A DNA stretch of 64,000 nucleotides, taken from Arcuatula senhousia (lineage: Eukaryota > Mollusca > Bivalvia > Mytilida > Mytilidae). The position numbers were made by a program, and so were the translations under genes. Shown here piece after piece: positions 11,401 to 23,999 of the stretch. The notes under the pieces were generated by a model. That model did no database searches and was not told the origin of the DNA. It worked only from the letters and a program-made list of their open reading frames with translations. The stretch is from the NCBI GenBank assembly GCA_963971305.1, contig OZ020307.1, positions 13,219,501 to 13,283,500 of the forward strand. The letters are read 5' to 3'. The stretch's first letter is position 1. Every line of letters starts with the position of its first letter.

Positions 11401-11949
11401 GGCAACAACAAAAAACTGCTGTCATACAATGCGAGAGTAAACAAAAATCTATGATAATGTAACATAAATAAACTGCTAAAGCTATTATAAGCACAAAAGC
11501 CTACTTACCGAACCACACAAACACACTAAAGCAAGCTTTGCTTAAAACCACCCAGTATCTAGTCTTTGAAAAAATGAAAAAAATATTGCAAGAGCATGAT
11601 TTGGCCCAATGTCAATTAAAACAAGCAAGAATAATGAAATCTAACACAATTTTGATTTTTTTTAATCAATGGCGTATATCGAACGAAAAAAGTATTTTAG
11701 AAACAGCATGAAACTGGTTTTCCTATAACCTTTGTCTTAAATTAAAGCCGGTCACATAGACAGCTTTTACAATCTGCATTGCAAAAAGAAACGTTGTTAG
11801 ATATACTTACATTATAAGAGGAGAGTTAGGTGTGTTTATAATATGAGAATTGAAGACGTCTCTTCACCGCATATTTTTATTTATAAATAACCCCAGACAA
11901 TTTTCAAAAGTATCGTATTGGATATTTTTAACCCAAGTAACAATTGCCA

Positions 11950-12370
11950 AGACCCTCTTAGAGTAACATGGTATAGTGTTTTAAGAATGTAATTCCAAAT
12001 GAAAAAAAAAATAAGGATAGTGAAAATTGTTTGCCCATCTACTGACATATAAGAATGCACCCAGTCATTTTATTTTGTTGTTAAAAACATATAAAGAAAT
12101 ATAAAAAAAACTATCAACATTACGTTTAAACAAATAAAGTTACTTGTCCTTTGAAATAGTTCAAATTTAATTAGGCCAAATACACGCCTAAGGAAGGAAT
12201 CTTTTTCTCAACATTACTAATTTAATATGAAAGAACATCAATTTATATAACAACCTTTTAATCTTATCTTGTACAGCTTAAAGCTGGTAACACGAAATTG
12301 AAACTGAATTTTTTGTAAAGGTAAAACAGCAATTACTATGGATTTGCTTTGGTACAAGTTGGAATTGCAC
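11950..12370 (+). repeat. Duplicated segment S3, copy 1 (pairs with 16440-16850)
   Basis: Collinear, diverged matches with 16440-16850: 'tgtttgcccatctactga', 'cctttgaaatagtt', 'cttaaagctggtaacac', 'ggtaaaacagcaattac'. No conserved reading frame. Confidence 0.5.
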
Positions 12371-12750
12371 AAGTCAGACATTTCTTTTTACAGGTTTAGA
12401 AGAAAAAATATAACCTAAATAAACCGGATTTAACCAAATAAAACAAAACATATTCTACATAAATTAAATTGTAAGTCAAAAACAACAATCTTATATTCTA
12501 TATATTCTTCAGATTGATTTCAATTGACATGCAACGTTTAAGGGAACCTGAATAAAATATCATTTTTAGCACATGAGTTCACTCTCGTTACGACTTGCAA
12601 ACGCGTTGTTGATTCTGTTGGGTTTATATTTAATTTGTGTTTTTTTAAATGTTTTTTTCTTCTTCGTGCTATTCACATTGGTGTCCTCTGTGCTTCTTCT
12701 AGATGTTTTACAATTGTATAATTATGTACTTGAATTTGACCTTCCAATGT

Positions 12751-12818
12751 TTTGATTCAAATGCTACTGATGAGAGGTTACTCCTTGAAATATCGATATA
12801 TAGCATATCCAAATTAAA
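12751..12818 (+). ncRNA. Type I hammerhead ribozyme, complete, family 2
   Basis: Distal stem I is TTTGATT/AATTAAA (one G-U pair), internal loop caa/atcca, proximal stem I ATGCTA/TAGCAT. The core CTGATGA is at 12767-12773. Stem II is GAGG/CCTT (one G-U pair) with loop ttact. GAA is at 12787-12789. Stem III is ATAT/ATAT (12790-12799) with a 2-nt loop. Position 17 is A at 12800, giving the cleavage triplet AUA, which obeys the NUH rule although C is usual in natural HHRs. All invariant residues are present, and a two-part stem I with internal loop is typical of fast natural type I ribozymes. Confidence 0.78.
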
Positions 12819-13060
12819 GTTTATACCCGCTTTTTGGTATTTGTAATTTTAAAACCACTGGGCGATCACCGCTGCTGGTGGACCAGAGGTCCCCGAGGGT
12901 AATCTCAAGCCTGGTCGTCAGACTTGTCTGACACGATTTACCATAAAATTTCTAATATATTTGTCGCTGAAATATCCGATTTTTAAATTCAAAATTTTGG
13001 TTTTGAGTACTTTTCGTTTTCAACATTTTGGGGTTTTGACCTTCCAATGTTATGATTAAA

Positions 13061-13106
13061 ATGATACGATGAGAGGTTACTCCTTGAAATATCGATAGAT
13101 AGCATA
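13061..13106 (+). ncRNA. Broken family-2 hammerhead (second unit)
   Basis: One base is lost from the core (CGATGA instead of CTGATGA). The pair at the cleavage site is also gone (G in place of U16.1), and stem I is mispaired (ATGATA against TAGCAT). Not expected to cleave. Confidence 0.7.
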
Positions 13107-13329
13107 TCCAAATTAACCGTTTATACCCGCGTTTTGGTATTTGTAATTTGTAGTTTTGTACTACAATCATGATTGTATATTCGATGAAATTCACAAGTGG
13201 TATTTACATATCCATTTCAGAATAAAAAAATTTCGTAATTTTCTAAATCATCAAGCAGTTCATATTCATGTTGCGACATGTATATAGTAAAAGATGTTCT
13301 AAAGATCCAGTAACAATATAAATTTGGTT

Positions 13330-13560
13330 TCATGTTATGACCAATTCTTTTCATTATCTCTTTTAAGATGCTTTTCCAACTTCGAACGGCAATTACTTTT
13401 GCAGAAATTAAAAGAATTTCTTGAAATAGGAAATTATGCAAAGTCTTTGTATGAAAGAGAAGTGTACATGCCAGTTTATTAACTATAGCTTGTATATAGA
13501 AAAAAAGAAAATTGTTTAAATATTCAGCTGATTTTATAACCTTTTACCACAAAAATCACT
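13330..13560 (+). repeat. Dispersed segment S1, copy 4
   Basis: Matches the other S1 copies: 'aagatgcttttccaactt', 'acttttgcagaaatta', 'ttaactatagcttgtata'. Confidence 0.55.
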
Positions 13561-15126
13561 TGTTTGCTTCCCACAACGTTACAGCTTCAAGTTAGCAACG
13601 TACAACAACGAGTGTAAAAAAATCTATAATACCATAGAAACAAAACTGGACCGTTGTATGAACCCTTTTCACAAATCTGGTTTTCAAAAACATAAGAGTT
13701 AATGATTTGTGCCCCTACCCAAATCAAAGCAATTGAATTTAGCTAACAATATGAAATATATATCTCAATATAGTTTACATTTACTTAAACAGGTCGAGTA
13801 ATCTAGATTTGATTTGTCCTATCAATCAATCAAAAATTTTAAAAGGAAAAAAAATAGTAAAAAATTTTTGACGTTTTTATATGATAGCTCTCAAACATAT
13901 TTTCTTTAACTTCCTCGCTCATATTTTGTGAAGACCCAAAAGTTTTAATTTTAAACGTTATTTCTTTTGCATGGGTAAATTCTCCTTATTAAGTAATGTT
14001 ACGTTCTACATTTTGACTTCTTTTTCGTTTGGTGCATTGGTCAACGGACAATAACAAAGGTAAACATAACACTAAAATCTCCCTACTGGTCAATGCTGTT
14101 CAGGGGAAAAATGGTTTCCTTTATACCTTAACTTTTTATCTGATATTGATGCAAAAAGACCAACTAAGTTTTTCACCGCTCATTTTTAAAATTAGTTCAG
14201 CGAGTCAGTTTTTGTTGAATTATTTCTCAAAAAGCACGTGTTGGTGATCGTAGTTATTTTTATTCTCTCAAAAACCATTGGTCAATAGTTTGATGTAAAC
14301 AATGTCCTTATAAGGTAGATTCTTCGACCTGTTAAACCAACATAAGTTTGTTTAGAACTGTCCAATTTGTGCATTTGATAAAGGACAATAGTAACTAAAC
14401 GACATGATGATTGACTGAAAGTATGTATCAAATATGTAATTTTTAGAGTAGTTTTGTGTTTTGCAAATTCATTTATAGAACACTCCGAGTACCAGAAAGA
14501 TATTTCAATAGATTCTAACTTATAAATTATTTGTACACAACATAATTTAGATACACTTCAGATAAAATATAAATATCAAACAGTCTACGAAATAATGTAA
14601 TATGATATTCAAACTAACCAATGCCAAAAAAACTTTAGAGTAAAAAAGCTAGGTTTTAATATACCCATTATCAATAAGGATAAAAAGTCATAGGATTTCC
14701 AAAAAGGTGTGGCACGATATGCCGCATAACTAACTGATTATCATTTTTAAAGTGATATTCCCCATTGAACTACACAAATCATGATTTTTTTAAATGACCA
14801 TTGTTACATGTACCATGGTAAATGTTGTGGCCATTTTGGACCAATTCTTATCATGCGAAATAGGCTGCATTCAACCCCACATTTTCAAGAAAAAAAATCA
14901 GTGCATGACCCTTATAACCTTTTATTGCTTAATCATGAACCTCATTGACAATGAATGTGTAGTCATAATTAACTAGCCTATCGAATACTACAAGAGTTAG
15001 AGCGATTTTCATTGTGATTTTTGGACAAAAATAGTATTATATTTGCCATTGAATTCTCTTAAAATGCACCAATCATAAATACTCATCATGAATACAACTA
15101 TAATACGCGTTGATGATATTATACAA
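13561..15126. other. AT-rich sequence, no recognised feature
   Basis: Only short frames of biased composition. No repeat boundaries or RNA folds were identified. Confidence 0.35.
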
Positions 15127-15262
15127 TTATCACCCTAGTTGGTGTGTGACCCGGTGGTTTCTTTCCACGAGAAAGTAAGGTCACCCGAGGGCTTGCCCCG
15201 AGGGTTACCTTTCTTTTCGAGGGGAAAGAAATGCCGGATAACATATCATCTAGGGTGATAAC
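15127..15262. repeat. Foldback hairpin element, about 136 bp, GC-rich
   Basis: Arms 'ttatcaccctag' (15127-15138) and 'ctagggtgataa' (15250-15261) are perfect inverted repeats. Pairing continues inward through the CCGG and GGTTTCTTTCC/GGGGAAAGAAA regions and around 'aaggtcacccgagg/cccgagggttacctt'. It is much more GC-rich than its surroundings. The reading frame that crosses it looks incidental. Confidence 0.65.
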
Positions 15263-16439
15263 TGTTATATTATATCGAATATTTAAATGAAACAATTCAA
15301 TATTAAATTTTGAAGCATATTTCTGATATTTCAACATTTTTTCATTGGAAAAATTTCCAGCTCATACTATGTTCAAAAAAAAAGCGCGGGTCTCACGTGC
15401 AAAATCTCACGAGAGGGTGACCTTACCATGCGACCCAACGATTACCGGTTGACCCAGCGGAATATAACATGTCACATGACTGCTTCTTTGCGAATCACAA
15501 TATAAATTTTTATATGAGTATATAATATTAAACAATTCAGTTGTGTGAGATAAAAGAGTCCGAGTTAAAATTCGCTACCATGGTAACAAGTAAAGGCAGT
15601 GATTTTTTTGTATTTCTTTATATCCATGATAGCAGTTCTTGTCATTATAAAGTACATAAAAGAATCTGTTTAATATATTATGACGTTGGGAAAATTTTCA
15701 AGGTCATTTTGTGTGGTTCTCAATTTCAATTAAAATTGTTTTTGAAACTTAATTTTTTTTTACATTCACCTTTTTAGGCATAACTTCAATGACATTTCAA
15801 GTTTAAAGGATGTCTATAAAAATAATACAAAGGGATAATTTAATTTTACCTTAAGAAACAGAAGATTCATGGAAAGATTGACCGATACCGAAATATGACC
15901 GTATTACTAGCTGCCATTGTAATCAAGCTTAACAGTGTTTTCCAGTGTTAGACCATGTATATTTTCTTTTGAGATTTTTAGAAGTTTTTGCTTATCATCA
16001 ATATTGTAATTATATTCATGATGAGTATTTGTGATCGGTTCATATTGAAAGAAAGTAGGAAAAGTGGCAAGCATTGTACAAGGAAATATTTTGTCAAGAA
16101 ATTACGAAGAAAAATGCACTGCATTTTTGACATATTGATAGTCCGACAGTGTTGTCTGACTCTGCATTTATGTAAAGGGTTAAAACAGTTTTAAATATAT
16201 TAGAATAAGAGATTGAATGATTAAAAAAATGTTAAATTGGATGTGCAAAGATTTACCCTAAAATTGTTTGAATAAAGCATATTTTACTGTACAAGATATG
16301 TTTCAAAATAGCCACAACTTTTACCATGACAACCGTCGTCATACCAAAAAATAACAACCCCTTAACCCCTTATTATTTTTTGGTTAAATGGTTAATTTGA
16401 ACCTATAAAATCAGTGACATGCCATGTCCCATTTATTTT
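15263..16439. other. AT-rich sequence, no recognised feature
   Basis: Nothing could be assigned. The stretch at 15385-15475, with 'gggtctcacgtgc' and 'gagagggtgaccttac', is GC-richer and may be another repeat fragment. Confidence 0.35.
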
Positions 16440-16850
16440 ATGCTCATGGCTAAATGGTCTTAAAAAATGAAATTCCAAATGAAAATTTAATGAAGTTGAG
16501 TACTGTTTGTTCATCCGCTGATGGACTGAGGCATTTTATGTTTTTCTGTTGAAAGTATTATGTATTATAGATATACTGAGAATAAATCCAATTATTAAAG
16601 AACCCATTACCGTTAGTTTTAAATGAAATAAGTTATTTCCTCTCTAAAATAGTTTCAATTTAGTAAGATCAATTACCTCTTCGTCATGAACATAGTTAAT
16701 TGGAAGGAACTCCTTTTATGTAACTATCTATTATTCTTTTCCTCTACGACTTAAGGCTGGTATCACAAAATTAGAACAGTGAACTCTTTGTAGAAGTAAA
16801 ACAGCATTCACAATGGCCAAACTTTTAGTTTAAGTCAAGTAAGGACTAAT
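16440..16850 (+). repeat. Duplicated segment S3, copy 2
   Basis: Collinear with 11950-12370 (see that entry). Confidence 0.5.
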
Positions 16851-17119
16851 CAAATACATACTTCCACAACGTTAGAAAAACACTAACTTCTAAAAAGTAA
16901 AAGGTTATTTTTTATGACAGTGCAAAAAATTTTCAACTTGGTCATTATTTTGTCTATTATTCCTTGAATTCCGCTTAGATTAATTCCTATTTTCATAAGA
17001 TGCTTTGTGAACCTAAATGTCTTTCATTGTTAAGAATTCATTGCTGTAGAGTTTTGGGTTGCCCGTCTAAAATATTTTTTTGGGTATTTTTTTGTATACA
17101 TTCTTCGGAGGTTAACGAA

Positions 17120-17360
17120 CCGTGTTGCAGTTTTTTGGTAAGAATTTAAACCATCCCTCCTCAATTGACAGGATCCTTAATATTCCCTACATCTGGCTCA
17201 ATTACCAGATCTTACCAACCCATCGATTTTTTCGGCATTGGTCGAAAATAATGTCCCCTATTAGCCTTGTTGTCCCATCCCACTTCTTACTTCACCAATT
17301 TTATCACCACATTAATGTTCATCTCCCTGATATAGCCAAATTCTTACTGCCTTGACGAAA
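17120..17360. other. Unclassified stretch with sharper composition change
   Basis: More GC than its surroundings and pyrimidine-biased on the plus strand (runs like 'cccatcccacttcttacttc'). A 77-codon frame runs across it on the plus strand, but nothing in the predicted protein resembles a known domain. It could be a repeat fragment or part of an untranslated exon. I cannot decide between these. Confidence 0.3.
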
Positions 17361-17688
17361 AACAACAATATTTAGTCTAGATTAATCTATGTTTCTTGTT
17401 TTATGTTAGGTTGAGAATTTAAGGAATAAAGAAGTAATAATACATTAAATATTCAATTCAAATTGGTCATTAACCTAGTGTGACTAGCATCAAGATTAAA
17501 GAACATGACTTTGCAGTATTTTGTTCTCATTAATGTCCAACCAAAGCAGACACAAGATAAATTCAATCACTATCAGATTTTGGTGAAAATCTAAGAATTG
17601 TTCAATGTGGAATAGATAACATCTTGAATCTATACATTTTAAGAACCTGAATCATTTATACTGTTACCTCCATTGAATAGCAAATAAA

Positions 17689-18238
17689 GGTGCACACATA
17701 ACCTGTACGGAAGTTAACATAAAGTTAACTATGTGACTGTTATCCACGTCTGCTCATGTCTGCTATAGCAGACATTCAAGTTAACTAGTGTTAACTCATG
17801 ACTGGTCAAATCAGACTTGTGACAGCTTTTTTATGACTGGTCATTACCAGTCACAAAGACATGACTGCTTTTACCAAACCAGTCATGGGAACAAGTCTGC
17901 TCTTATCAGGCATGTTTAATAATGCAAGGGTTTAATTTAATATAACAAATACTGTCTTGAACATAAAAAAAAATAGTTTCAAATACAGTTTAGGCAAAAA
18001 AACATAAAAATTGTCCTTTTACATTCAATGTTTAAAGCAGACATTTCACGAAGTTAACTTGACCAGACCTGTGTGACTGCTTTTTAAAGCAGACGTGGAG
18101 TTATGACTGCTTTTCAAGTTAACTTGGAACCAGTCGCGCGTCTGCTCAAAGCAGTCGCATGAATTGTCGCAAGTGAACTTGAAGTTAACTTGATGTCTGC
18201 TTCTCAAGTTAACTTACCGTACAGGTTATGTGTGCACC
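17689..18238. mobile_element. Inverted-repeat element with AAGTTAACT / AGCAGAC words
   Basis: Termini GGTGCACACATAACCTGTAC (left) and its exact reverse complement (right, 18219-18238). The 550-bp interior is packed with AAGTTAACT (a near-palindrome), AGCAGAC/GTCTGCT and GACTGGT/ACCAGTC in both orientations. There is no transposase and no usable reading frame. A MITE-like non-autonomous DNA transposon is the best guess. No clear target-site duplication was seen. Confidence 0.7.
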
Positions 18239-18239
18239 C

Positions 18240-18470
18240 ATCTGTAATAACGAAAATACCGAACTTGAAGAATCAATCTCAAAGTCAAAGAGAAGAGACA
18301 AAACAAGGAAGACACATCGGAAAAAAATGATCGCAAGGGTTCGACTTGGTACAGGCATTTTAAAAAATGGTGGGTTAAACCAGGTTTTATTGCGCGCCAA
18401 AACTCCCTCTTCCATCGCAATCTTATCGTCTGGTAGTAACACGAAACGTCACACGGCTGTGAAGACAAAA
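18240..18470 (+). repeat. Dispersed repeat fragment
   Basis: Contains 'ggtacaggcattttaaaaaa', 'tgggttaaaccaggtttta' and 'gcgccaaaactccctcttcc'. In reverse orientation this corresponds to 24000-24235, and weakly to 2680-2745, 29590-29740 and 48897-49020. The overlapping frames on both strands derive from the repeat. Confidence 0.55.
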
Positions 18471-19240
18471 CAGGAATATAAAGGTGATCATCTTTATAGT
18501 ACAACACTCAACCAACCACTAAAAAATACGTTTAACACAATGTTGAATTTTTCCACCAGTGATTGATAACGGAGGAAGTTTTAAAGAGATCGTATAAGAC
18601 AGATTTTCTTGAAACACTGGTCTTATTGGCGGTCATGGAGACAGCGATGTCGTATAAAATAATCTGAAAAATTAGTTCAAGCCCAGGCATATCGAATAAG
18701 TTGTGAAGTATAAACACCGAAAATTGTAGGCTAAAGTTTCGACTATAACCAGGAAGTTAAAATATAGTTCATCCTTTGCTAACACAGAACAGATGGAAGC
18801 AGATACCCGACTTCTAGAACTGTCTATTTTTGATGATTCAGGTATCAAGAAATTATTTATAAAATAATACCTTAAACATTTTACATAACAGAGTTCACGT
18901 GCACGATAATGTCAACATACAGAGCATGCTTGACGTCGTCATCAGTACTTTAATTCTATGTCTACGTAGAAGAGTTACACTGTTTTATTTATTAATCTAA
19001 CACAATTTTGGATGATTATTGACGTCATAGGCAACAATTGGATCAGTAAGTTAATATTTGATATAATGAAAAACTTAAATCAAATGTATAATATAGGAGG
19101 TCGTATTTTCAGTACCACATACTTTTTATATGAATCATGCAAAGAGCGATTTATGGGTGGTAAGCTTACATCAATTTATTTTTGATGTGTTACTCTTACT
19201 AGCAACCTGCTTTGATCTTTTTTGCTCTTTTTCCAAACTA
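18471..19240. other. AT-rich sequence, no recognised feature
   Basis: No feature could be supported. Confidence 0.35.
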
Positions 19241-19350
19241 GCCCTGGTCCTGAGAGAAACAAATTTATAGAATGCATTAGAAGAATGTAAGAAAGGGAGA
19301 TAACTCTTAAAATTGTTAATAAAATGGCAAGATTTCTCCCAGGACCAGGC
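19241..19350. repeat. Small foldback element, about 110 bp
   Basis: Arms 'gccctggtcctgagagaa' (19241-19258) and 'ttctcccaggaccaggc' (19334-19350) are inverted copies with a few mismatches. MITE-like. Confidence 0.5.
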
Positions 19351-20389
19351 AGTTATGAGCAAATTGTTATTTATTTCTTATTTTATATACTTTGAACTTT
19401 CTTTCTTTAAAAGTAAACCACTGTAGCCTTGTAATCGATGAATCACTTCTTCAATTTTGCATGATTCTAAGGTTGACTACTACTTAACATAAAAGTAAAA
19501 TTTTCCTATAATTATTACTACCTATTATAAAAAGATTATCATCGATACTTCAATTAGGTCGTTTGTTTCCGTCGTTTCTATATTTACAAAAGCTCTTTGC
19601 AATGTGCATACTTTCACTTTTCACTCGGTGGCTATATTCGGATTCTCAATCTTCGGATTTCCATCAATATGGCCGCGACCAGTAGATTCGGATTATATTT
19701 TAGTCAGTGTAGCATATCTTGCGTAAATTTAGTGTATAAATGGATATTTGATTTTGGATTGCGAAAATTGAATAAACTTTTAAAGGACAAAAATACTAAT
19801 CGGACACCAAAAATAAGTTAAATCATGCAAAAAAGTTGTACACAGCATCTTCGTATTTCATGCTTTTGTGTGGCGGTGTTTTAAAGCAACAATGCGATTC
19901 AACTATATCATGTAGCGTACATGGCGTAGTCACTTTATCAGGCTGTGCACATGTTTAAGCTTAGTTTATTATCACAGACAGAAATATAGGTCAATCAGAC
20001 ACACACAATTCAAGCATTTTATTGATTTTTAGAAAATGACACATTGGGTCATTCGTCTGTCTTGATCTAGGTCATTTTAATGATGAATAATTTTATCTAT
20101 TTCTCACAAAGCTATTGCGGGATCCGGAAAAATAAACTTATTTGTCACAAGTTATTGGTTGTTCGAAAATGTTATCATTGCTTGATAATTTTGTCGATTC
20201 ACCACACAGAGACCAAAGTCGGCACACTAACAAACATGTCAGAAAATAATTTTAACAGTGCGGAACCACAGGGGCTTGGATTATAGAGTAGGGGGTCGAT
20301 TTTTTTAGTCAATATAAATGACGAGAATCCAAGCCCCTGTGTGCGGAACATGGATTGCAACGTTCCTGTATAAGTTTGCTTTAGTCTCT

Positions 20390-21035
20390 ATCATAAAGGG
20401 AGGGACAATCTTTGAATATGTGACAAAAATATTTGAGCAGTTGCGGATCGGGGGGGGGGGGTTTCCGAGGTTGGAATTTTCCTCCTTTCCGCCAAAAATT
20501 TCGCAAGTAACGTGGAGGTTTTCTGCAAAATTTGTCTGGAACCACACCCTTTTCGTCATTCGTCCACAGCGGACTTTATGTGGACCAACCCCTTTCAAAA
20601 AATTCTGGATCTGGCCCTGTTTGAGTTATAATATAATTTTAATTTGTTGCTATTAGACGTAAAAAATTTAAAGGCATACATGTACATTGCAAATTTTCAT
20701 AAAGAGATCTACATTGGGTTTTGAATAGGTGACAATCAAAAATATTTGAGCAGTGGCGGATCCGGGGGGAGGGGGGGGGTCCGAGGTTGGAATTTCCTCC
20801 TTTCCGCCAAAAATTTCGCAAGTAACTCGTAGGTTTTTTGCAAAATTTGTCTGGAACCACCCCCCTTTCGTCATTCGTCCACAGCGGACTTTATGTGGAC
20901 CAACCCTTTTCAAAAAATTCTGGATCTGGCCCTGTTTGAGTTATAATATAATTTATTGCTATTAGACGTAAAAAAATTTAAAGGCATACATGTACATTGC
21001 AAATTTTCATAAAGAGATCTACATTGGGTTTAAAC
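20390..21035 (+). repeat. Tandem duplication, about 313-bp period, two units
   Basis: 'atttgagcag' occurs at 20431 and 20744, and the sequence after each matches closely: 'ttcctcctttccgccaaaaa', 'cgtccacagcggacttta', 'attctggatctggccctg', 'ataaagagatctacattggg'. A G-run of about 11-12 bases occurs at the same place in each unit (20451-20461, 20764-20780). Overlapping frames on both strands are duplicated with it and are not genes. A small inverted pair, 'cacaggggcttgga'/'tccaagcccctgtg', lies just upstream at 20267-20342. Confidence 0.8.
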
Positions 21036-21099
21036 TTATTTCATATAATATTATATACTTCAAAATCATAGGCTGCAATCTGACAAATGATAACCATTA

Positions 21100-21262
21100 A
21101 AGTAGACGATAAATAGATGTGGAATAATTGTACGTGACACAACCAACATAAAAAAACGGGAATTTAAAAATTCACAATGGAAAACAGTCATCAGTCTTCA
21201 GCATGACCATAAGTCGCTGCTCGCCGTCTTGCATTGGCCCAAGACTAAAAATACAAAAAAGG
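21100..21262 (+). repeat. Dispersed repeat, copy 2 of 3
   Basis: Matches 2420-2580 ('atgtggaataattgtacg', 'cacaatggaaaacag', 'tcgctgctcgccgtcttgca'). Confidence 0.6.
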
Positions 21263-23999
21263 ATGAGTCCAGTTTGCCTTTTGGTCACACTTAGAAAAAA
21301 GTCAAAATAACAATGTACGATTTTTTTTTACATCTTCACATGCTGGGAATGCAACTAAATGTTGAAAATAATAATATTATAAAACGAAAATTGTAAAAAT
21401 TTCTAGGCAAAAAATATATGTTTGATTTTCGTCTTCGGTATTCCCAGAATCCCGTTGGTAGCTTTTGTTCTCAGAATAATTTGAAGATTGAAACTTTTTA
21501 AAACTTAAACATTAAGCTGATTTATATATAAACAACAGACTGTGACATCTTTGATCCAATGTAGACTTTTGTAGAGCTCGATGAGCTGAAGGTTTAAGCA
21601 AGCAACAGCTTTTCTCTATCTGTATTAGCTTCCTATTTCCTCCACTAACATAACCAAACTTTGATGCAGTTATTTTAAACTAAATAGGAGATAATAAACC
21701 TACATGTACAATGTACTGGATCTAAAAACAAATAATGTTTAGGATAAACGCCTACATGACTTGGTTTCATCAACATGTTTATCTTAAAATGGCTTAATTT
21801 TAGATTGATTTTATAGTATGTGTACAACAAAGGCTACTTATAGAATTCAACAATAAACCTTAGCAGGACCTAGAAATAATAGTCTTTTTATGTTACTAAA
21901 GCAGACCTTTGCTTTTTGTGTCCATAGCGGCTTGCTAGGCAATATACATTAGAGTCCACACTTGTTTAAAACAATAAAAAAATATCTTACTTTTTATCTG
22001 CTGATATATTCTAAAATATATTTAGACATACAAATTCATTTTTATGCCCTTTTGAATAGCTACAATTTAATTAGTATGAAGATCAATAAACCCTTCGTTT
22101 TTAGGACATGAATATACGCCTACAAACGGAAAGTTTTCCCCTTTTTGATATAACCCTAATCTGATACTATACCAGTTTTCATAGCTAAAATTTTGTAGAT
22201 TAAAATAAAAACTGAACACTTTGTCAAAATAACAAAAAAAAACTTGCTGAACGACTAAAATGTAACTAATGCAAAACGGCAATGGCCTTGCACAAATAAA
22301 ATAATCCCAAGTCAGAGGCATATATTCACAAATGTAGAATAAAGATCTAGACGAACAGGTTTTAACCAATAAACGAACAGATATATTTTTCAGACGTAGT
22401 CTATAAGTCACTTTAGCAACTTAATTAGGTTATAGATTTTAAACATGTAAAAACATTAGAGTGTAACTTTACTTCTTTCCTTGAATTTGCATTAGAAGAA
22501 TTCAAATTCACAAACTACAATTAAGCGAACCTACGTATACTTTATTGGATGGAGTTATGTGTTGTCCTTCTAAAATATTTCTTTATTTTTGTAAATAATT
22601 CACTTCTGCAGTTTTCATAAGAAATAAACCGGCAGGATCGCCACAAATGGGAAGAACGCTTAAGATCTACCGCAGTTGTCTAAGCAGTCAGACAGGTGGT
22701 GACAAAATATTATCTCCCTTGTAAATAATTTGTATGTCTTAACTGATCCGAAAAACACATCATTTTGAATGACGCGGTGAGCTGAAATCACCAACTTAAT
22801 CTTTTGATTAATAAAAAGTAGGTCATGGTTATTTTCAAGTTCGGGTACAAGTGAATGGACAAAATATTGATCTTTTTTCTTAGTTGGGATGTTTTACGCA
22901 TAGAATAATAATTTGTGACAAAAAAGGAATTTATTATCTCTAAGGAATAACCGGAACTCTATAAAGGTGATATTTAAAAAATAATGGTAAGTGCGACGGG
23001 TTACATACTTTGACAGATGACGGCCAATCTTATGCTTTTTTTGTTGACAAAATTTTAAGGAAATCGGAGAAACATGTTTTTTTTGTCACAAGCAAGCCTA
23101 AACCGTTGCTAGGCAAATAAAGGGAGACGATTACAGTTTTACAAATCGAACAAACCTCAATTAATAGACCTCCCCCTTCTAAAACGTCATTTTACATTTG
23201 CTTATTATCATTTTATTATAAAGACATGCATTATATTAATAAAAAGTAAAATTTAAACAGTTTCACCAGTTAAGGCCTTATATATTGCAGAATTAAAGAA
23301 AAAATATTTTAGGAAGTCGAGTAGACCATTGCTATTTTTAGCTGGGTATGAGATACTCTCAATGTTTATTTATTTTATGAATGAAATTTCTATATTTAGA
23401 AAGGGGGATTCACAAATAACTTATGAAATTAGCACAACTTTGACAATCATTTTATCAATACCGCTATAGCGACGGGTTCAGGAATTTTTTATCAGAAAGA
23501 ATGGAGTCTTATCTGTTGGATATATTTTTTTCAGATTTTTAGGAGCATGATGTTTTATTTGTCACAAAGGAAATCAGACCCCATAATATCACTTAACATG
23601 AGAAATGTGCTCTTTTCACGCTGCAAATTTAATAAACCAAGGCAAATTCGGTGTTGTTTACTTTCATTTTACATATTTTATATCACAATTTATTTTAAAA
23701 GTTGCTCTAATAAACTTTTTAATGCCCATAGTTACTACGTAAACATGCCGAATCAAATTCTACCTTATTTACTGAAGAGCGCATATTCTTTTGTCTCGTT
23801 CTGACCACCTTTCTGACTGTAAGTATCGGATATTACTCAGCTATTCTTTCTCCAGTGGCGGTCAAACATATTTTACCCTATCGACTGAAGCCAACTTTGT
23901 ATTATCATTATTGAGTTAAAAGATATGATAGTTAATTGTTTCAATTAGTGTTTGACTGGTCTGCTGTACTGAGATGATCACCTCAATATCCCTATTGTG
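21263..23999. other. AT-rich sequence, no recognised feature
   Basis: The longest frame (114 codons, minus strand, 22067-22411) has no recognisable domain and no supporting context. I see no other structure here. Confidence 0.35.

Larger units (their letters stand above)
12732..13156 (+). mobile_element. Family-2 hammerhead retrozyme, about 1.4 tandem units of 300 bp
   Basis: The block starting 'gaccttccaatgttttgatt' at 12738 repeats at 13038, a 300-bp period. The first unit holds a complete HHR (12751-12818) and the second a broken one (13061-13106). The body contains a hairpin-like 'gtcagacttgtctgac' (about 12920-12935). It shares no sequence with family 1 apart from the HHR core, so it is a separate family. 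The partial second unit and head-to-tail order fit the small hammerhead-bearing retroelements (retrozymes) described in metazoans, which are non-coding. Confidence 0.75.

Noticed and set aside
18228..18566. 112-codon plus-strand frame, and overlapping minus-strand frames, as genes
   Set aside because: They lie in a dispersed repeat that recurs reversed at 24.0 kb. Both strands are open in the same place.
20305..20965. Four overlapping frames in the duplicated 20.4-21.0 kb region as a duplicated gene
   Set aside because: Both strands are open over the same bases, and the frames shift across the G-run between the two units.
22067..22411. 114-codon frame on the minus strand as a gene
   Set aside because: No recognisable domain, low-complexity hydrophobic composition, no neighbours or signals, and a length plausible by chance in AT-rich DNA.
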